Positions 17,874-26,535 of a DNA stretch of 64,000 nucleotides are shown here, one piece after another (positions within the stretch are counted from its first letter, which is position 1; every line of letters begins with the position of its first letter). The notes beneath the pieces were generated by a model. It searched no databases. It was not told the origin of the DNA and saw only the letters and a program-made list of their open reading frames with translations. Made by a program: the position numbers and the translations under genes. The DNA is from UBA9926 sp018645765 (lineage in GTDB: Bacteria > Pseudomonadota > Gammaproteobacteria > Pseudomonadales > Azotimanducaceae), in NCBI GenBank assembly GCA_949372755.1, contig CASIBO010000005.1, positions 186,001-250,000 of the forward strand, read 5' to 3'.

Positions 17874-18716
17874 TTAGCGGTCATCCGGCTGCGCGAACTC
17901 AGCCGCTAGCGCCCCCATCCGCAGCTCGCCAGCTTTGGTCTGCAAGCCTTGGGCTAAAGCACGACGCATATTGTCCTGAGCGCCGCTCGTACGCAGGGTT
18001 TGTTGAAACAAGTAGGCCTCTTCCAGCAAGCCATCCTCAATCGGCAGCTCAGCATTATTGATGGCGGCTTTGCAAAGCGCGATCGCCTCAGCCGGCCAAC
18101 CCGCAATCCGAAAAGCGAGATTGTCCACGAAAGTACTCATGGCTTCCGGCGTTTCAAAAATTCGATTTAAATAGCCCCAGCGCTCACAGGTCTCAGCATC
18201 AATATCATCTCCGCCCAAACAGATTTCAAGCGCCCTGCCCCGCCCGACAAGCCGTGGTAAGCGTTGGGTACCAGAGCCCCCTGGCAGGATACCCAGTGGC
18301 ACCTCCATCTGATTAATGATTGTTTTATGCCGTACGCCAAAGCGCATATCGCAGGAGGCCGCAAACTCGTTGCCACCGCCGCCCGCGCGCCCCGCCATCT
18401 TAACGATCGTCGCCTTCGGCATGGTTCGCACCCGTTCGCACATCATGTGAAAAGGCGATAGGGTTTCGGCCTTAACGGCTGGCGTATCACTGGGAAAGGT
18501 CAAGATGGCATTGACATCAAAATGTGCAATAAAAAAGTCCGGATCCGCACTCTGAAAGACCACGACCCGAATACTGTCATCCCCCTCAACCTGTTCGGTC
18601 ACCGCAACAAGCTCTTGATACAGTCTCGGCGTCATCACATTGACGGGCGGGTTATCGATGGTGATAAAACAAACCCCGTTTTGCTGGTCCAGTTTTAGCG
18701 TTTCAAATGCTGCCAT
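17874..18716 (-). CDS. Enoyl-CoA hydratase/isomerase (crotonase) family protein
   Basis: A crotonase-fold enzyme acting on CoA thioesters. VNVMTPRLYQEL and AGRAGGGGNEFAASCDMRFG form the CoA and oxyanion pocket. Both catalytic-position glutamates of hydratases appear kept: one in NQMEVPLG before LPGGSGTQRLPRLVG, one in ALEICLGG. 280 residues from the ATG at 18716, chosen because AAGGAG lies seven bases upstream; an ATG six codons earlier overlaps that ribosome site. It is the first gene of a two-gene operon with the alpha/beta hydrolase, hinting at hydration and then cleavage of an acyl-CoA. Confidence 0.85.
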   Translation of the reverse strand: MAAFETLKLDQQNGVCFITIDNPPVNVMTPRLYQELVAVTEQVEGDDSIRVVVFQSADPDFFIAHFDVNAILTFPSDTPAVKAETLSPFHMMCERVRTMPKATIVKMAGRAGGGGNEFAASCDMRFGVRHKTIINQMEVPLGILPGGSGTQRLPRLVGRGRALEICLGGDDIDAETCERWGYLNRIFETPEAMSTFVDNLAFRIAGWPAEAIALCKAAINNAELPIEDGLLEEAYLFQQTLRTSGAQDNMRRALAQGLQTKAGELRMGALAAEFAQPDDR

Positions 18717-18796
18717 AGGATTCTCCTTTTCCAACTGATCATGCCATACTTGTTGGCCATTTTGGGATCTAACAAACCGGCTTAGGGCAGTGGATT

Positions 18797-19660
18797 ATGC
18801 GAAACGTTATGGCTTTTTGTGTGTTAACAATACTGACCAATATGGCGTTAGCTGCTCCGCCACTTAATATTTTGTTAACCAATGATGATGGCTATCTTGC
18901 GCCCGGTATCCAGGCCCTCCGCGCCGCCCTACTCGAGGCGGGTCACAGCGTATCTCTCATCGCGCCTGTCACCAATCAAAGTGGTAGCGGCACCAGCATC
19001 ACCACCGAGGGCGTTGCTTATACCAGCCACGGTAATCAAGTTTGGAGTGTCGCGGGTCGGCCAGCGGACGCCGTTCGGCTGGGGATAGGACATATTATGC
19101 AAGATAACCCGCCGGATATTGTGGTATCCGGCATCAACTTTGGACAGAACGTTGGACAGGATGTCATCGTTTCGGGCACCGTCGGCGCCGCCGTGACCGC
19201 TGTGCAACTGGGCTTTCCGGCCATTTCGGCCTCCGCTGAAATCAATTTTGATGAAGCCAATACCGGTTTTCCAAGCACCCTGACCACATTCCCCTGGGCC
19301 GCCGCATTGGTTGCCAACCTGATCCGAGATCCAAGGGCGCGTCTTGAAGGCAGTTTTTTGAACCTCAACTTCCCAACTCAAAAAAAGCTAAAAGGCTTCA
19401 AGCAAGCCAGGCTTGCAGCATCTTCTATCCTGTCTATTGATTTCAAAGAAATTGACCAAGGACTCTGGCGCGCGGGATACGAAACGGATCCAGGCGACGA
19501 GCCCGACTCTGACCGACCGTTGCTTGGCGAGGGCTATATCACCATCACCCAGTTAGGCATCAGTTACGAGCCAGCCGCTCTGCCCTCAACGGATTTGTCT
19601 TGGATTGAGTCGATCACGATTGAACCCAAAGCCGTGGACGCCGCATCGGTTGCGCCGTAA
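18797..19660 (+). CDS. surE: Exported SurE-like 5'/3'-nucleotidase
   Basis: A metal-dependent phosphatase of the SurE family that removes phosphate from nucleoside monophosphates. The SurE metal motif TNDDGYLAPGIQ lies straight after a 19-residue signal peptide (MRNVMAFCVLTILTNMALAA), and SGINFGQNVGQDVIVSGTVGAA is the central family block; Asn in NQSGSG is also kept. Housekeeping SurE proteins are cytoplasmic and lie by pcm/rpoS; this one is exported and alone, so it likely salvages phosphate or nucleosides in the periplasm. Length 287 includes the signal. AGGGCAGTGG precedes the ATG. It converges on the M20 peptidase gene. Confidence 0.88.
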   Translation: MRNVMAFCVLTILTNMALAAPPLNILLTNDDGYLAPGIQALRAALLEAGHSVSLIAPVTNQSGSGTSITTEGVAYTSHGNQVWSVAGRPADAVRLGIGHIMQDNPPDIVVSGINFGQNVGQDVIVSGTVGAAVTAVQLGFPAISASAEINFDEANTGFPSTLTTFPWAAALVANLIRDPRARLEGSFLNLNFPTQKKLKGFKQARLAASSILSIDFKEIDQGLWRAGYETDPGDEPDSDRPLLGEGYITITQLGISYEPAALPSTDLSWIESITIEPKAVDAASVAP

Positions 19661-19668
19661 ACGCCGGA

Positions 19669-20994
19669 TCAGTTCAAAGGCCCCTGCTGCGAGATCCGAT
19701 ACATCAAGACCGCTGCACGCTCAATCAACATCGGCAGCGTATTAAGGTCGATTTCCTCGTTTAAAGCGTGGGCGCCTCTACCCTCAATCCCAATGCCATC
19801 GAGTGCATCGACATAGTCCGCGACAAAAGAAATATCCGCGGCGCCGCGTTTACCAGGATCAAAGGCGGTAACCGGTCCATATCCTAAATCCTCACTGGTT
19901 TGACTGAGCAGTGCGAGCAGCCGCTGATTGCCGTCGGTCGGGGCCATGGCCGGGTAACCATCGCTAAAGGTGATTTCTGCTGAGGTTTTCGGCAAATTAT
20001 TCTGGGTCGCAATGGCCCGCATTGCCGCGCGGGCGCGCGCCTCCTGCTCCCGGCTCAACGTCCGAAGCCCGCCTTGCACGACAACCGATTGCGCAACCAC
20101 ATTGGTTTTACCAAATACCCGGCCGGCATTTAGAGACGCCTCGTAATCCACCTCAGTACCGCCTGCAATCACCCCCGGATTAAACGTTACGTATTGCTCG
20201 CCCGTTAACTGCTCGTGAAAGCCGGTTAAGATCCTTGCCGCCTCAAAAATCGCACCACTGCCAACCGCCTCGCTAAAAATCATCGATGAATGCGCCCGTT
20301 CGCCGGTCACGGTTAACATCCAACCGCTGGAGCCGCGACGTGCAACCGTCGCCGCATTCAGGCTGGTGGCATATTCAAAACCCAAACCAACATCGCAAGA
20401 TTTCGCCGCATCAATTAAATGTGCACGGCTGATCGCTTTTGGCGAGCCAGACTTTTCCTCATCGCCAATGAGCGCAACAATATAGCGGCCCTCATCCAAG
20501 ACGCCCGCCGCTTTTAAAGCCTTGAGCGCATACAGAATGACCACATCCCCGCCTTTCATATCGCTCACGCCCGGCCCGGTGGCCATATCGCCCTGCCTCA
20601 CAAATTTTTGGAAGGCACTGCTGGCTTCGAAGACGGTATCCAGGTGGCCAATCAGGAGTTGGCATACCCCAGGCCCACCATTGTCCGCAAACAGATGACC
20701 GGCTCGGTCAACTGCGCTCATGTCATGCCAAGTGGTCTCAAAGCCCAAGGCTTTGAACTCTTGATCGAACACATCGGCAACTTGTTTGACCCCGGCATGA
20801 TTCATCGTGCCACTATTGATGTTGACCACCTGTTCGAGCAGCGCTATCGCAGGCGCTTTTTGTTGCCTGGCGATTTCAGCCAAGCGGGATTCTACCGGCA
20901 TCAGCTCAGCAGACGCGAAAGGCGCGCCCATGATTAATCCGACAAGCATCCAAGACAGGCCACACGCCATCAACCCAAGCCATCTTGACTTCAT
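19669..20994 (-). CDS. Exported M20-family metallopeptidase (glutamate carboxypeptidase-like)
   Basis: A zinc-dependent exopeptidase of the M20/CPG2 type, 441 residues. A signal peptide (MKSRWLGLMACGLSW...FASA) precedes the catalytic domain. Zinc ligands and catalytic residues are visible in LLIGHLDTVF (His, Asp), GVSDMKGGDVV (Asp), IGDEEKSGSPK (the Glu-Glu pair) and near the end in GAHALNEEIDL (His). The ATG at 20994 is preferred over one nine codons earlier because GGGAGGTG lies seven bases before it. A perfect intrinsic terminator ends only about ten bases before that ribosome site, so the gene either needs readthrough from the TonB receptor gene or a promoter inside it. Confidence 0.87.
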   Translation of the reverse strand: MKSRWLGLMACGLSWMLVGLIMGAPFASAELMPVESRLAEIARQQKAPAIALLEQVVNINSGTMNHAGVKQVADVFDQEFKALGFETTWHDMSAVDRAGHLFADNGGPGVCQLLIGHLDTVFEASSAFQKFVRQGDMATGPGVSDMKGGDVVILYALKALKAAGVLDEGRYIVALIGDEEKSGSPKAISRAHLIDAAKSCDVGLGFEYATSLNAATVARRGSSGWMLTVTGERAHSSMIFSEAVGSGAIFEAARILTGFHEQLTGEQYVTFNPGVIAGGTEVDYEASLNAGRVFGKTNVVAQSVVVQGGLRTLSREQEARARAAMRAIATQNNLPKTSAEITFSDGYPAMAPTDGNQRLLALLSQTSEDLGYGPVTAFDPGKRGAADISFVADYVDALDGIGIEGRGAHALNEEIDLNTLPMLIERAAVLMYRISQQGPLN

Positions 20995-21018
20995 AAACCG
21001 ACACCTCCCAAAAATATC

Positions 21019-21046
21019 CAAAAAAAAGGGCGCTTAGCGCCCTTTT
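21019..21046 (-). terminator. Intrinsic terminator after the TonB receptor gene
   Basis: On the minus strand GGGCGC, loop TAA, GCGCCC, flanked by AAAA/TTTT and followed by a run of eight or nine T. It is a textbook Rho-independent terminator 15 bases past the receptor stop codon. Because the arms are A/T flanked it could act in both directions. Confidence 0.85.
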
Positions 21047-21060
21047 CAACCAAACCAATA

Positions 21061-24000
21061 TTAGCCGCCAAATCGGCGTGTGACATCAAAACCCCAATAA
21101 CGTGGGTAGAGACGCTCGCCAGTAGTCCGATAATTTGAAGATTCTGTCGAAATTCCAATTCCACGGAACACACGCTCATCGGTTACGTTGTCAACAAAAA
21201 ACCGCGCCGCCCATTTATCAGCGTTATCCTTCCAGCCGATGCTGAAATCGATGCGCTTGCGTGACGGCACAAGGTCGGTCACGCGTTGGAAAGCTGATGA
21301 GGCGTATTCGCCGGTGTAGCTGTAGGTCGCATTGAGCGCCAGCATGCCGTTGGTCGTCGGTATTTCGTAGCTGCCATAGACAGTCGCTTTCTGTTTTGGA
21401 ATGCGCTTCAAGGGATTACCCTGTACATCTCGTACGTAGGCATCGAGGTTGAATTCATTCTGACCGACCTCATTCTGAATTCGGTCCCCGTTCTCATCCA
21501 ACGCAAATTGAAAGAGTGAATTGGGCAGGTTCAGATCATTACGCTCTGTCACCAAGTAGCTTTCATTATACTCGGTATCGGTATAACTATAATTACCGCC
21601 CAAAGTGAAGTAATCGCCAACCAGCCAAGTGGCTTCTACTTCGAACCCTTGGTTCGTCGCACCACCCGCGTTGACAACCGTATCCACCGACGCGCCGCGC
21701 GCACTGTCAAAAGAATCGATCTGATCTTGGTAATTTTCATAGTCGTATCGGTAGATCGACGCATTCACCTGGGCTCGGCCGTCGAGCCAGGTGCCTTTAT
21801 AACCGATCTCAAAAGCAGTCACGGTCTCCGCATCATAAGATACTGGCTTCAAGCAATTGACATAGAACCCTAGGTTGAGACAACCCGCATCGCCCGACTG
21901 AGTTCGAGCATCCAAGACGCCGAGCGCAAAACCACCCGCTCGGTAGCCCGTCGTCACCGAAAAGTACATCAACGTGTCGTCATTGGGCGTCCAATCTAGG
22001 TTAATTCGAAAATTCGTGTCTGACCAAGAATCCGAATCAGACGTCCGCCAAGCGAAGCTGTAAGGAATGCCTTGCAGCAATAAGGTCTGCGAACAACTGG
22101 CATCAGTGATGGCGCAGACAGGCGTGATTGGGTTAGCAGGATTACCATTAAACACGGCTCGGCCTGCCGCAATGTTGGTTAATGCCAAGTCAGATAGCGC
22201 ACCCAACCCGCCGGCTGCCGCCGGCGTGGCGTAGAAAGCCAACGTGTTTTGGCCAACGCCAGGAATCTGAAACCCTTCCGCACTGACGGCCAAATTCGTC
22301 GGATAAACCGCCGAAGGAATCGTGCTCAGGCCCACCAATATAGGGGAAAACGCGCTCGCCAAAGCAATCTCGGCATAAGCCACTCGACGCTCCAATGCTT
22401 CCTTATCATCCTTGGCATAACGAATACCCGCGACGATCGCAAATTGATCATTCAACTCAAACGTGGCCTGCGTATAAAAAGCGACCTGCTCGTTAAAAGA
22501 GCGATTGCGGTGACGATAAGCATCCTCACTACCGCCGTGTAGCCCGGCAACTTGCTCACCATCTAGCGGTGTATCCATCGTAACGGGCGCCTGGGTTAAA
22601 CCAAAGCCACTATACACTTGAAGGATGCTAGCACCACCCAAGCCAAATGCTGCCGGCGTCGGCAACGCCAAGTCGCCATAATCCGCAGCTTCGGTGTATC
22701 TAAGGGTGTTATTGGTCAACGTGTAATTCTGCTTCCGAGACTCAGAAAAACTGAACAGGCCCGATGTCACCGAGATTCGATCTCCAAAGTTGGCCTGCAG
22801 CCGGAGTTCGTGGGAATAGTTCCAGACGTCTTCCAAAACAGTTGTTCGATATTTAGAGAAGTCGCTGTCGTACCCGTCGATATCAATATTGAAAGTGTAT
22901 TCAAAATCGTTGGTGCCGAAGAGGTAGGTCAAGGCCATATCGTCATTGATATCCCAAGTCAGCTCGAAGCTGCTCGACATATGATCAAACTTAGAATGGT
23001 TACACTCGGTATTGGCATAGGGCCATTGGCATTCACCGCCGGAATCGTTCACGAGGTTCCTCAGAGTATCCGTATCCGCTGAGCCATAAAGGCCCTCGAC
23101 ATCCGTTCGGCCAAAGGATGCATTTGGCATGTGCGTTGCCGCAGGATCCATACCCGGCCGCACCGGCATCCCGGATATGATCGCCCCGTTACCGGGATTG
23201 GTATAGCTCACAGAGCCTGGCGTGCCATTGGGCACTTGTCGCAAGCCGTAAGCGGCATAGTCTGTCCCTGCACCTCGAAAGCCAGCCGGCCCCTGATTAA
23301 TGTACCCGGACTGACCAATCGCTCGATCCGAGATGCGATCATTGCCGCGCACCTTGATCGAGAGATTCGGCCGAACGTCGATCAAAAAAGAAACTGCGAC
23401 GTTACGATCATGGGTCGAATCCAGATCGGGCGAGCCATTAAGGCCTTTTTGATGACCATCGCGATCCCGCTTGGTCGCGGTAATTCTACCTGCCAGCACC
23501 TCATCCAAAATTGTGCCATTGACCACACCGTAGAGTTCTTTGGTGTTGTAGGCACCTACCTGCATCCGAATCTCGCCGGCCGTCTCGTAGTCGGCGGAGT
23601 TGGTCACATAATTAAGAGCGCCCCCAATCGAGTTTCGACCATAGAGCGTGCCTTGCGGTCCCCGCAGCACTTCGACCCGTGCCAAATCGTACAAACCGTT
23701 TTCAGAGGCTGCAATCCCAAAGTCTGGGGAATAGATGCCGTTGTAGTAGGTCGCAACGCCGGGATCGCCGCCGAGCGCTCTAAAGTTCCGACCAACACCG
23801 CGGATACGAATGTCAAACGCGTCTCGAGTGGTCGCCGGGAGATAGTTAACCAGTTCGTCAGCGCCCTGAATTCCGAAGTCCTCGATCGCTTCTTCTGAAA
23901 AGGCGGTAATGGAAATAGAGGTATCCGAGACGGTCGCTTCAACCTTTTCCGCCGTTACGACGACCTCTTCGATGCGGCGTTGATCGTCTTCAGCATACAG

Positions 24001-24072
24001 CGGCGTAGCCAACCCTAAACCAGCACCAACGACGAAAACGGCGAAGTATTGTGTCTTTTTTAGTAACCCCAT
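21061..24072 (-). CDS. TonB-dependent outer-membrane receptor
   Basis: A 1003-residue outer-membrane transporter energised by TonB. A signal peptide ends at LYAEDD; the TonB box region is IEEVVVTAEK near residues 34-43. The plug domain follows (VNYLPATT, RIRGVGRN, VEVLRGPQGTLYGRNSIGGALNYVT), then a 22-strand barrel. The last strand ends FDVTRRFGG rather than a terminal aromatic residue. Cysteine pairs (for example PVCAITDASC) may stabilise outer loops. It belongs to the large iron-complex/sterol-type group common in marine and sphingomonad-like bacteria; no substrate can be set. GAGGTGGG lies four bases before the ATG, a promoter is seen about 140 bases upstream, and a strong terminator follows. 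Confidence 0.93.
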   Translation of the reverse strand: MGLLKKTQYFAVFVVGAGLGLATPLYAEDDQRRIEEVVVTAEKVEATVSDTSISITAFSEEAIEDFGIQGADELVNYLPATTRDAFDIRIRGVGRNFRALGGDPGVATYYNGIYSPDFGIAASENGLYDLARVEVLRGPQGTLYGRNSIGGALNYVTNSADYETAGEIRMQVGAYNTKELYGVVNGTILDEVLAGRITATKRDRDGHQKGLNGSPDLDSTHDRNVAVSFLIDVRPNLSIKVRGNDRISDRAIGQSGYINQGPAGFRGAGTDYAAYGLRQVPNGTPGSVSYTNPGNGAIISGMPVRPGMDPAATHMPNASFGRTDVEGLYGSADTDTLRNLVNDSGGECQWPYANTECNHSKFDHMSSSFELTWDINDDMALTYLFGTNDFEYTFNIDIDGYDSDFSKYRTTVLEDVWNYSHELRLQANFGDRISVTSGLFSFSESRKQNYTLTNNTLRYTEAADYGDLALPTPAAFGLGGASILQVYSGFGLTQAPVTMDTPLDGEQVAGLHGGSEDAYRHRNRSFNEQVAFYTQATFELNDQFAIVAGIRYAKDDKEALERRVAYAEIALASAFSPILVGLSTIPSAVYPTNLAVSAEGFQIPGVGQNTLAFYATPAAAGGLGALSDLALTNIAAGRAVFNGNPANPITPVCAITDASCSQTLLLQGIPYSFAWRTSDSDSWSDTNFRINLDWTPNDDTLMYFSVTTGYRAGGFALGVLDARTQSGDAGCLNLGFYVNCLKPVSYDAETVTAFEIGYKGTWLDGRAQVNASIYRYDYENYQDQIDSFDSARGASVDTVVNAGGATNQGFEVEATWLVGDYFTLGGNYSYTDTEYNESYLVTERNDLNLPNSLFQFALDENGDRIQNEVGQNEFNLDAYVRDVQGNPLKRIPKQKATVYGSYEIPTTNGMLALNATYSYTGEYASSAFQRVTDLVPSRKRIDFSIGWKDNADKWAARFFVDNVTDERVFRGIGISTESSNYRTTGERLYPRYWGFDVTRRFGG

Positions 24073-24208
24073 TGTCCCACCTCATTTTGATTTTTATTAT
24101 TTTCCGTCAGTACCGTTCACCAACCATGCATTCTTTCTCTATCCTGGTGCGTTATTTACTTCTGAATGATCCGGTGAGCGGGCAATAAAGGAAACACCCT
24201 TCAAACAG

Positions 24209-24236
24209 CTTATACCCACAGTTTCCGAACGGTCAA
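24209..24236 (-). promoter_or_regulatory. Sigma70-like promoter of the TonB receptor gene
   Basis: On the minus strand TTGACC (24231-24236) and TATAAG (24209-24214) are 16 bases apart, a close match to consensus. It leaves a leader of about 130 bases before the receptor ATG, long enough to hold control sites, though I see no Fur-like 19-mer. Confidence 0.6.
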
Positions 24237-24458
24237 TCAGAAATCCACGCATTTTTTTTCTTTTATTGACAGCCAATAACCCGCGCCGGCGCCTCTATCC
24301 GTCATAACCGGGCCTTGGTTTCGATGTTGCAAAACCACCGTCGGGGACACCACCGAGGCCAAAGAACGTCACACCGATCGGCGACAGTTAGGGCGCCAAG
24401 ACCGGGGGCTCTGTTCCGTCGACCCGCGCTGCGACGTTTTCTTTTAATCTCATTCTGA

Positions 24459-24497
24459 GCGCCGTGTGACGGCGCGCGTCGGCCTGGCAACAGGCCG
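24459..24497. repeat. Tandem hairpin pair in the gap between the VOC and receptor genes
   Basis: GCGCCG (24459-24464) pairs with CGGCGC (24470-24475), and four bases on, CGGCCTG (24480-24486) pairs with CAGGCCG (24491-24497). The 496-base gap 24073-24568 holds no recognisable gene; apart from the receptor promoter this pair is its only clear structure. Read on the minus strand its second stem contains CCTGTTGCCAGG, close to CCTGTTGACAGG in the hairpin at 63869-63888, so both may belong to one repeat family. Confidence 0.5.
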
Positions 24498-24568
24498 GTC
24501 TTGTGACTCAGCGCATCAGCCTAATCCGTAACTTGCCGGAAGCAATTAGAGGCGCTAACTCGGGCAAG

Positions 24569-25033
24569 CTAGGCTGTCAGCAACGCCAAGGCCTTTGCGC
24601 GATCCGGTATGATGCCCGGCGTGTCTTCACAAAACTCAACCATGATGCCGTTCGGATCGAGGTAGTACAGACTCTGACACCAGTCGTGATCCACCGCCAT
24701 AAGCGGCTCTACACCCGCGTCGCTGAGCCGCGCCTTTACCTGTTTCTTTCGGTGCGCGTCGGCCTTAAAGGCAACGTGATTAACCCAAACAGGCAGTCCC
24801 ATACCGGTCGAAATATCCGTTGGATACGCGCTTGGAAAGCCGGGGCCCTCCAAATAGAAAAAGGCCATCGAACTGCCATCACCCACATCAAAAAAGAGAT
24901 GCTTCATACGCGCCTTGTCATCGCCTTCAACTTCTGTGTGGGTCAAAGCGAATCCTAATAAGTCTTCGTAGAAGTGACGCGTCGCTTCAGGGTCTCGGCA
25001 CGCAAATGCCACATGATGAAAGCCTTGCTGCAT
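24569..25033 (-). CDS. VOC-family (glyoxalase/dioxygenase-fold) protein
   Basis: A 154-residue vicinal-oxygen-chelate fold protein with two beta-alpha-beta-beta-beta modules. Likely metal ligands are His6/His7 in GFHHVAFACRDP, His in WVNHVAFKAD and Glu in GIMVEFCED; the pattern (YLDPNGIMVEF) is typical of the dioxygenase/isomerase branch. The substrate is unknown. AAGGAG lies eleven bases before the ATG. The gene is about 100 bases downstream of the CYP153 gene on the same strand and may belong to the same oxidation pathway. Confidence 0.82.
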   Translation of the reverse strand: MQQGFHHVAFACRDPEATRHFYEDLLGFALTHTEVEGDDKARMKHLFFDVGDGSSMAFFYLEGPGFPSAYPTDISTGMGLPVWVNHVAFKADAHRKKQVKARLSDAGVEPLMAVDHDWCQSLYYLDPNGIMVEFCEDTPGIIPDRAKALALLTA

Positions 25034-25136
25034 TGGGAGATGTCTCCTTTTGGTTAGGGTATGACTTGTTTAACACAAAGTGAACGGACATCGGTTGCGC
25101 CTATGCTCGTTACACCCAGCATGCGGGACCGCCACA

Positions 25137-26429
25137 TTACAACGGATGCAATCGCACAGGCATGTCAGTAAAGCCTTTAACAAAGGTTGAATAGGTTCGC
25201 GTGGGTTGCGCCATAACTTCCACAAAGGCGAACCGTTTTTGAATTTCCTCCCAGAGGATTCTCAACTGCATTTCGGCCAGTCGGTTTCCCATACATCGGT
25301 GAATGCCAAAGCCAAAGGATAGATGCTGGCGCGCCTTGTCCCGATCAATCAAAAATTCGGAGGCCCGGGCAATCGACCGCTCGTCTCGATTACCCGAGAC
25401 GTACCACATAACCACTTTTTCGCCCTGAGGGATTGTGACGCCGTTTAATTCAACCGCCTGCGTGGTCGTGCGGCGCATGTGCGCAAGCGGTGTTTGCCAA
25501 CGTATGATTTCCGAGACCATATTGGGAATCAAACCCGGCTCAGCCCGCAGCTTGGCGTACTCAGCCGGGTTCTCATTTAATGCCAGCACCCCGCCAGAGA
25601 TTGAGTTTCGAGTCGTGTCATTGCCGCCCACAATCAAGAGCAGTAGATTGCCTAAGAACTCGAAGGGCACCATGTTCTTTGTTGCCTCACCATGCGCCAA
25701 CATCGAAATTAAATCCCCTTTTTTTGGGGCTTTAACCCGCTCATTCCAGAGCGCCGTAAAGTACGTCAAACATTCCACCAGTTCTTCTCGTCGTTGCGCG
25801 GCTGTTTCCGTCACCCCAGTGCCGGGCGGATTGGTTGCAACATCACTCCAACGAGTAAGTTTTCGGCGATCTTCAAAGGGAAAATCAAAAAGCGTCGCCA
25901 GCATCTGAGTGGTTAACTCAATCGAAACACGGTCGACCCAGTCAAAGGTCTCACCCAGGGGCAGTGAATCAAGAATGGCGCCAGCACGCGTGCGGATGGT
26001 CGTCGCCATGACCGCCAGGTTCGGCGGTGCAACGACGCCCGTAACGGTTGCGCGCTGCAAATCATGTTTCGGCGGATCCATCGCGATGAACATGCCAAAA
26101 CCATCAAACTGCTGCTGCACTTTTTGCTTTTCCGAGCCTTGTAGCTGTTGGTCTTTCGGCACCGGCGTGCCGCCCGCCCCACCGACGGTGATGCCTTGCG
26201 CCGAAGAAAAACGCGTCGGGTCGGTATCCACCTTAAAGATATCTTGATAACGCGTGACGGACCAATAGGGTCCAAAATCACTGTCTGCGCAATAGTGCAC
26301 CGGGGCCTCGTTGCGCAGACGTTCGAAATATCGCCACTGAGCGTCGGCCTGGAACAAACCGGGTTGCGCTACATTCAACGACTCAATCGGTAAATCATAA
26401 GGGTCGGCCCACTCTGTCTCGCTCGTCAT
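25137..26429 (-). CDS. Cytochrome P450, CYP153-type alkane/fatty-acid hydroxylase
   Basis: A soluble haem monooxygenase of 430 residues. The haem loop FGFGIHRCMG puts the ligand cysteine at about residue 379; the oxygen-activating I-helix is GGNDTTRNS and the K-helix ExxR is EIIRW. Segments such as GPYWSVTRYQDI, FIAMDPPKHD, ELTTQMLATLFDFPFEDRRKL and MWYVSGNRDE follow the CYP153 family as I know it, which hydroxylates the terminal carbon of medium-chain alkanes and related molecules. The ATG at 26429 has TAGGAG ten bases upstream; the longer frame to 26528 is not P450-like. Ferredoxin and ferredoxin reductase, usual CYP153 neighbours, are not in the window. Confidence 0.88.
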   Translation of the reverse strand: MTSETEWADPYDLPIESLNVAQPGLFQADAQWRYFERLRNEAPVHYCADSDFGPYWSVTRYQDIFKVDTDPTRFSSAQGITVGGAGGTPVPKDQQLQGSEKQKVQQQFDGFGMFIAMDPPKHDLQRATVTGVVAPPNLAVMATTIRTRAGAILDSLPLGETFDWVDRVSIELTTQMLATLFDFPFEDRRKLTRWSDVATNPPGTGVTETAAQRREELVECLTYFTALWNERVKAPKKGDLISMLAHGEATKNMVPFEFLGNLLLLIVGGNDTTRNSISGGVLALNENPAEYAKLRAEPGLIPNMVSEIIRWQTPLAHMRRTTTQAVELNGVTIPQGEKVVMWYVSGNRDERSIARASEFLIDRDKARQHLSFGFGIHRCMGNRLAEMQLRILWEEIQKRFAFVEVMAQPTRTYSTFVKGFTDMPVRLHPL

Positions 26430-26535
26430 GGTATTGCTGCTCCTATTGCCGCGCTCTATCTTACCGCGCGCTCTGTTCACGCGCTGACCGCTCGACGCTT
26501 GCTGAATTTCAGCAACGATCGCACCCAAGCCTCGC

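Noticed and set aside
24073..24236. Fur box or other iron-control site before the TonB receptor gene
   Set aside because: No 19-base sequence near the GATAATGATWATCATTATC consensus could be found.
24302..24490. Minus-strand 62-codon frame upstream of the TonB receptor gene
   Set aside because: Very Arg/Pro-rich composition, no ribosome site, and it runs through the hairpin pair; a chance frame.
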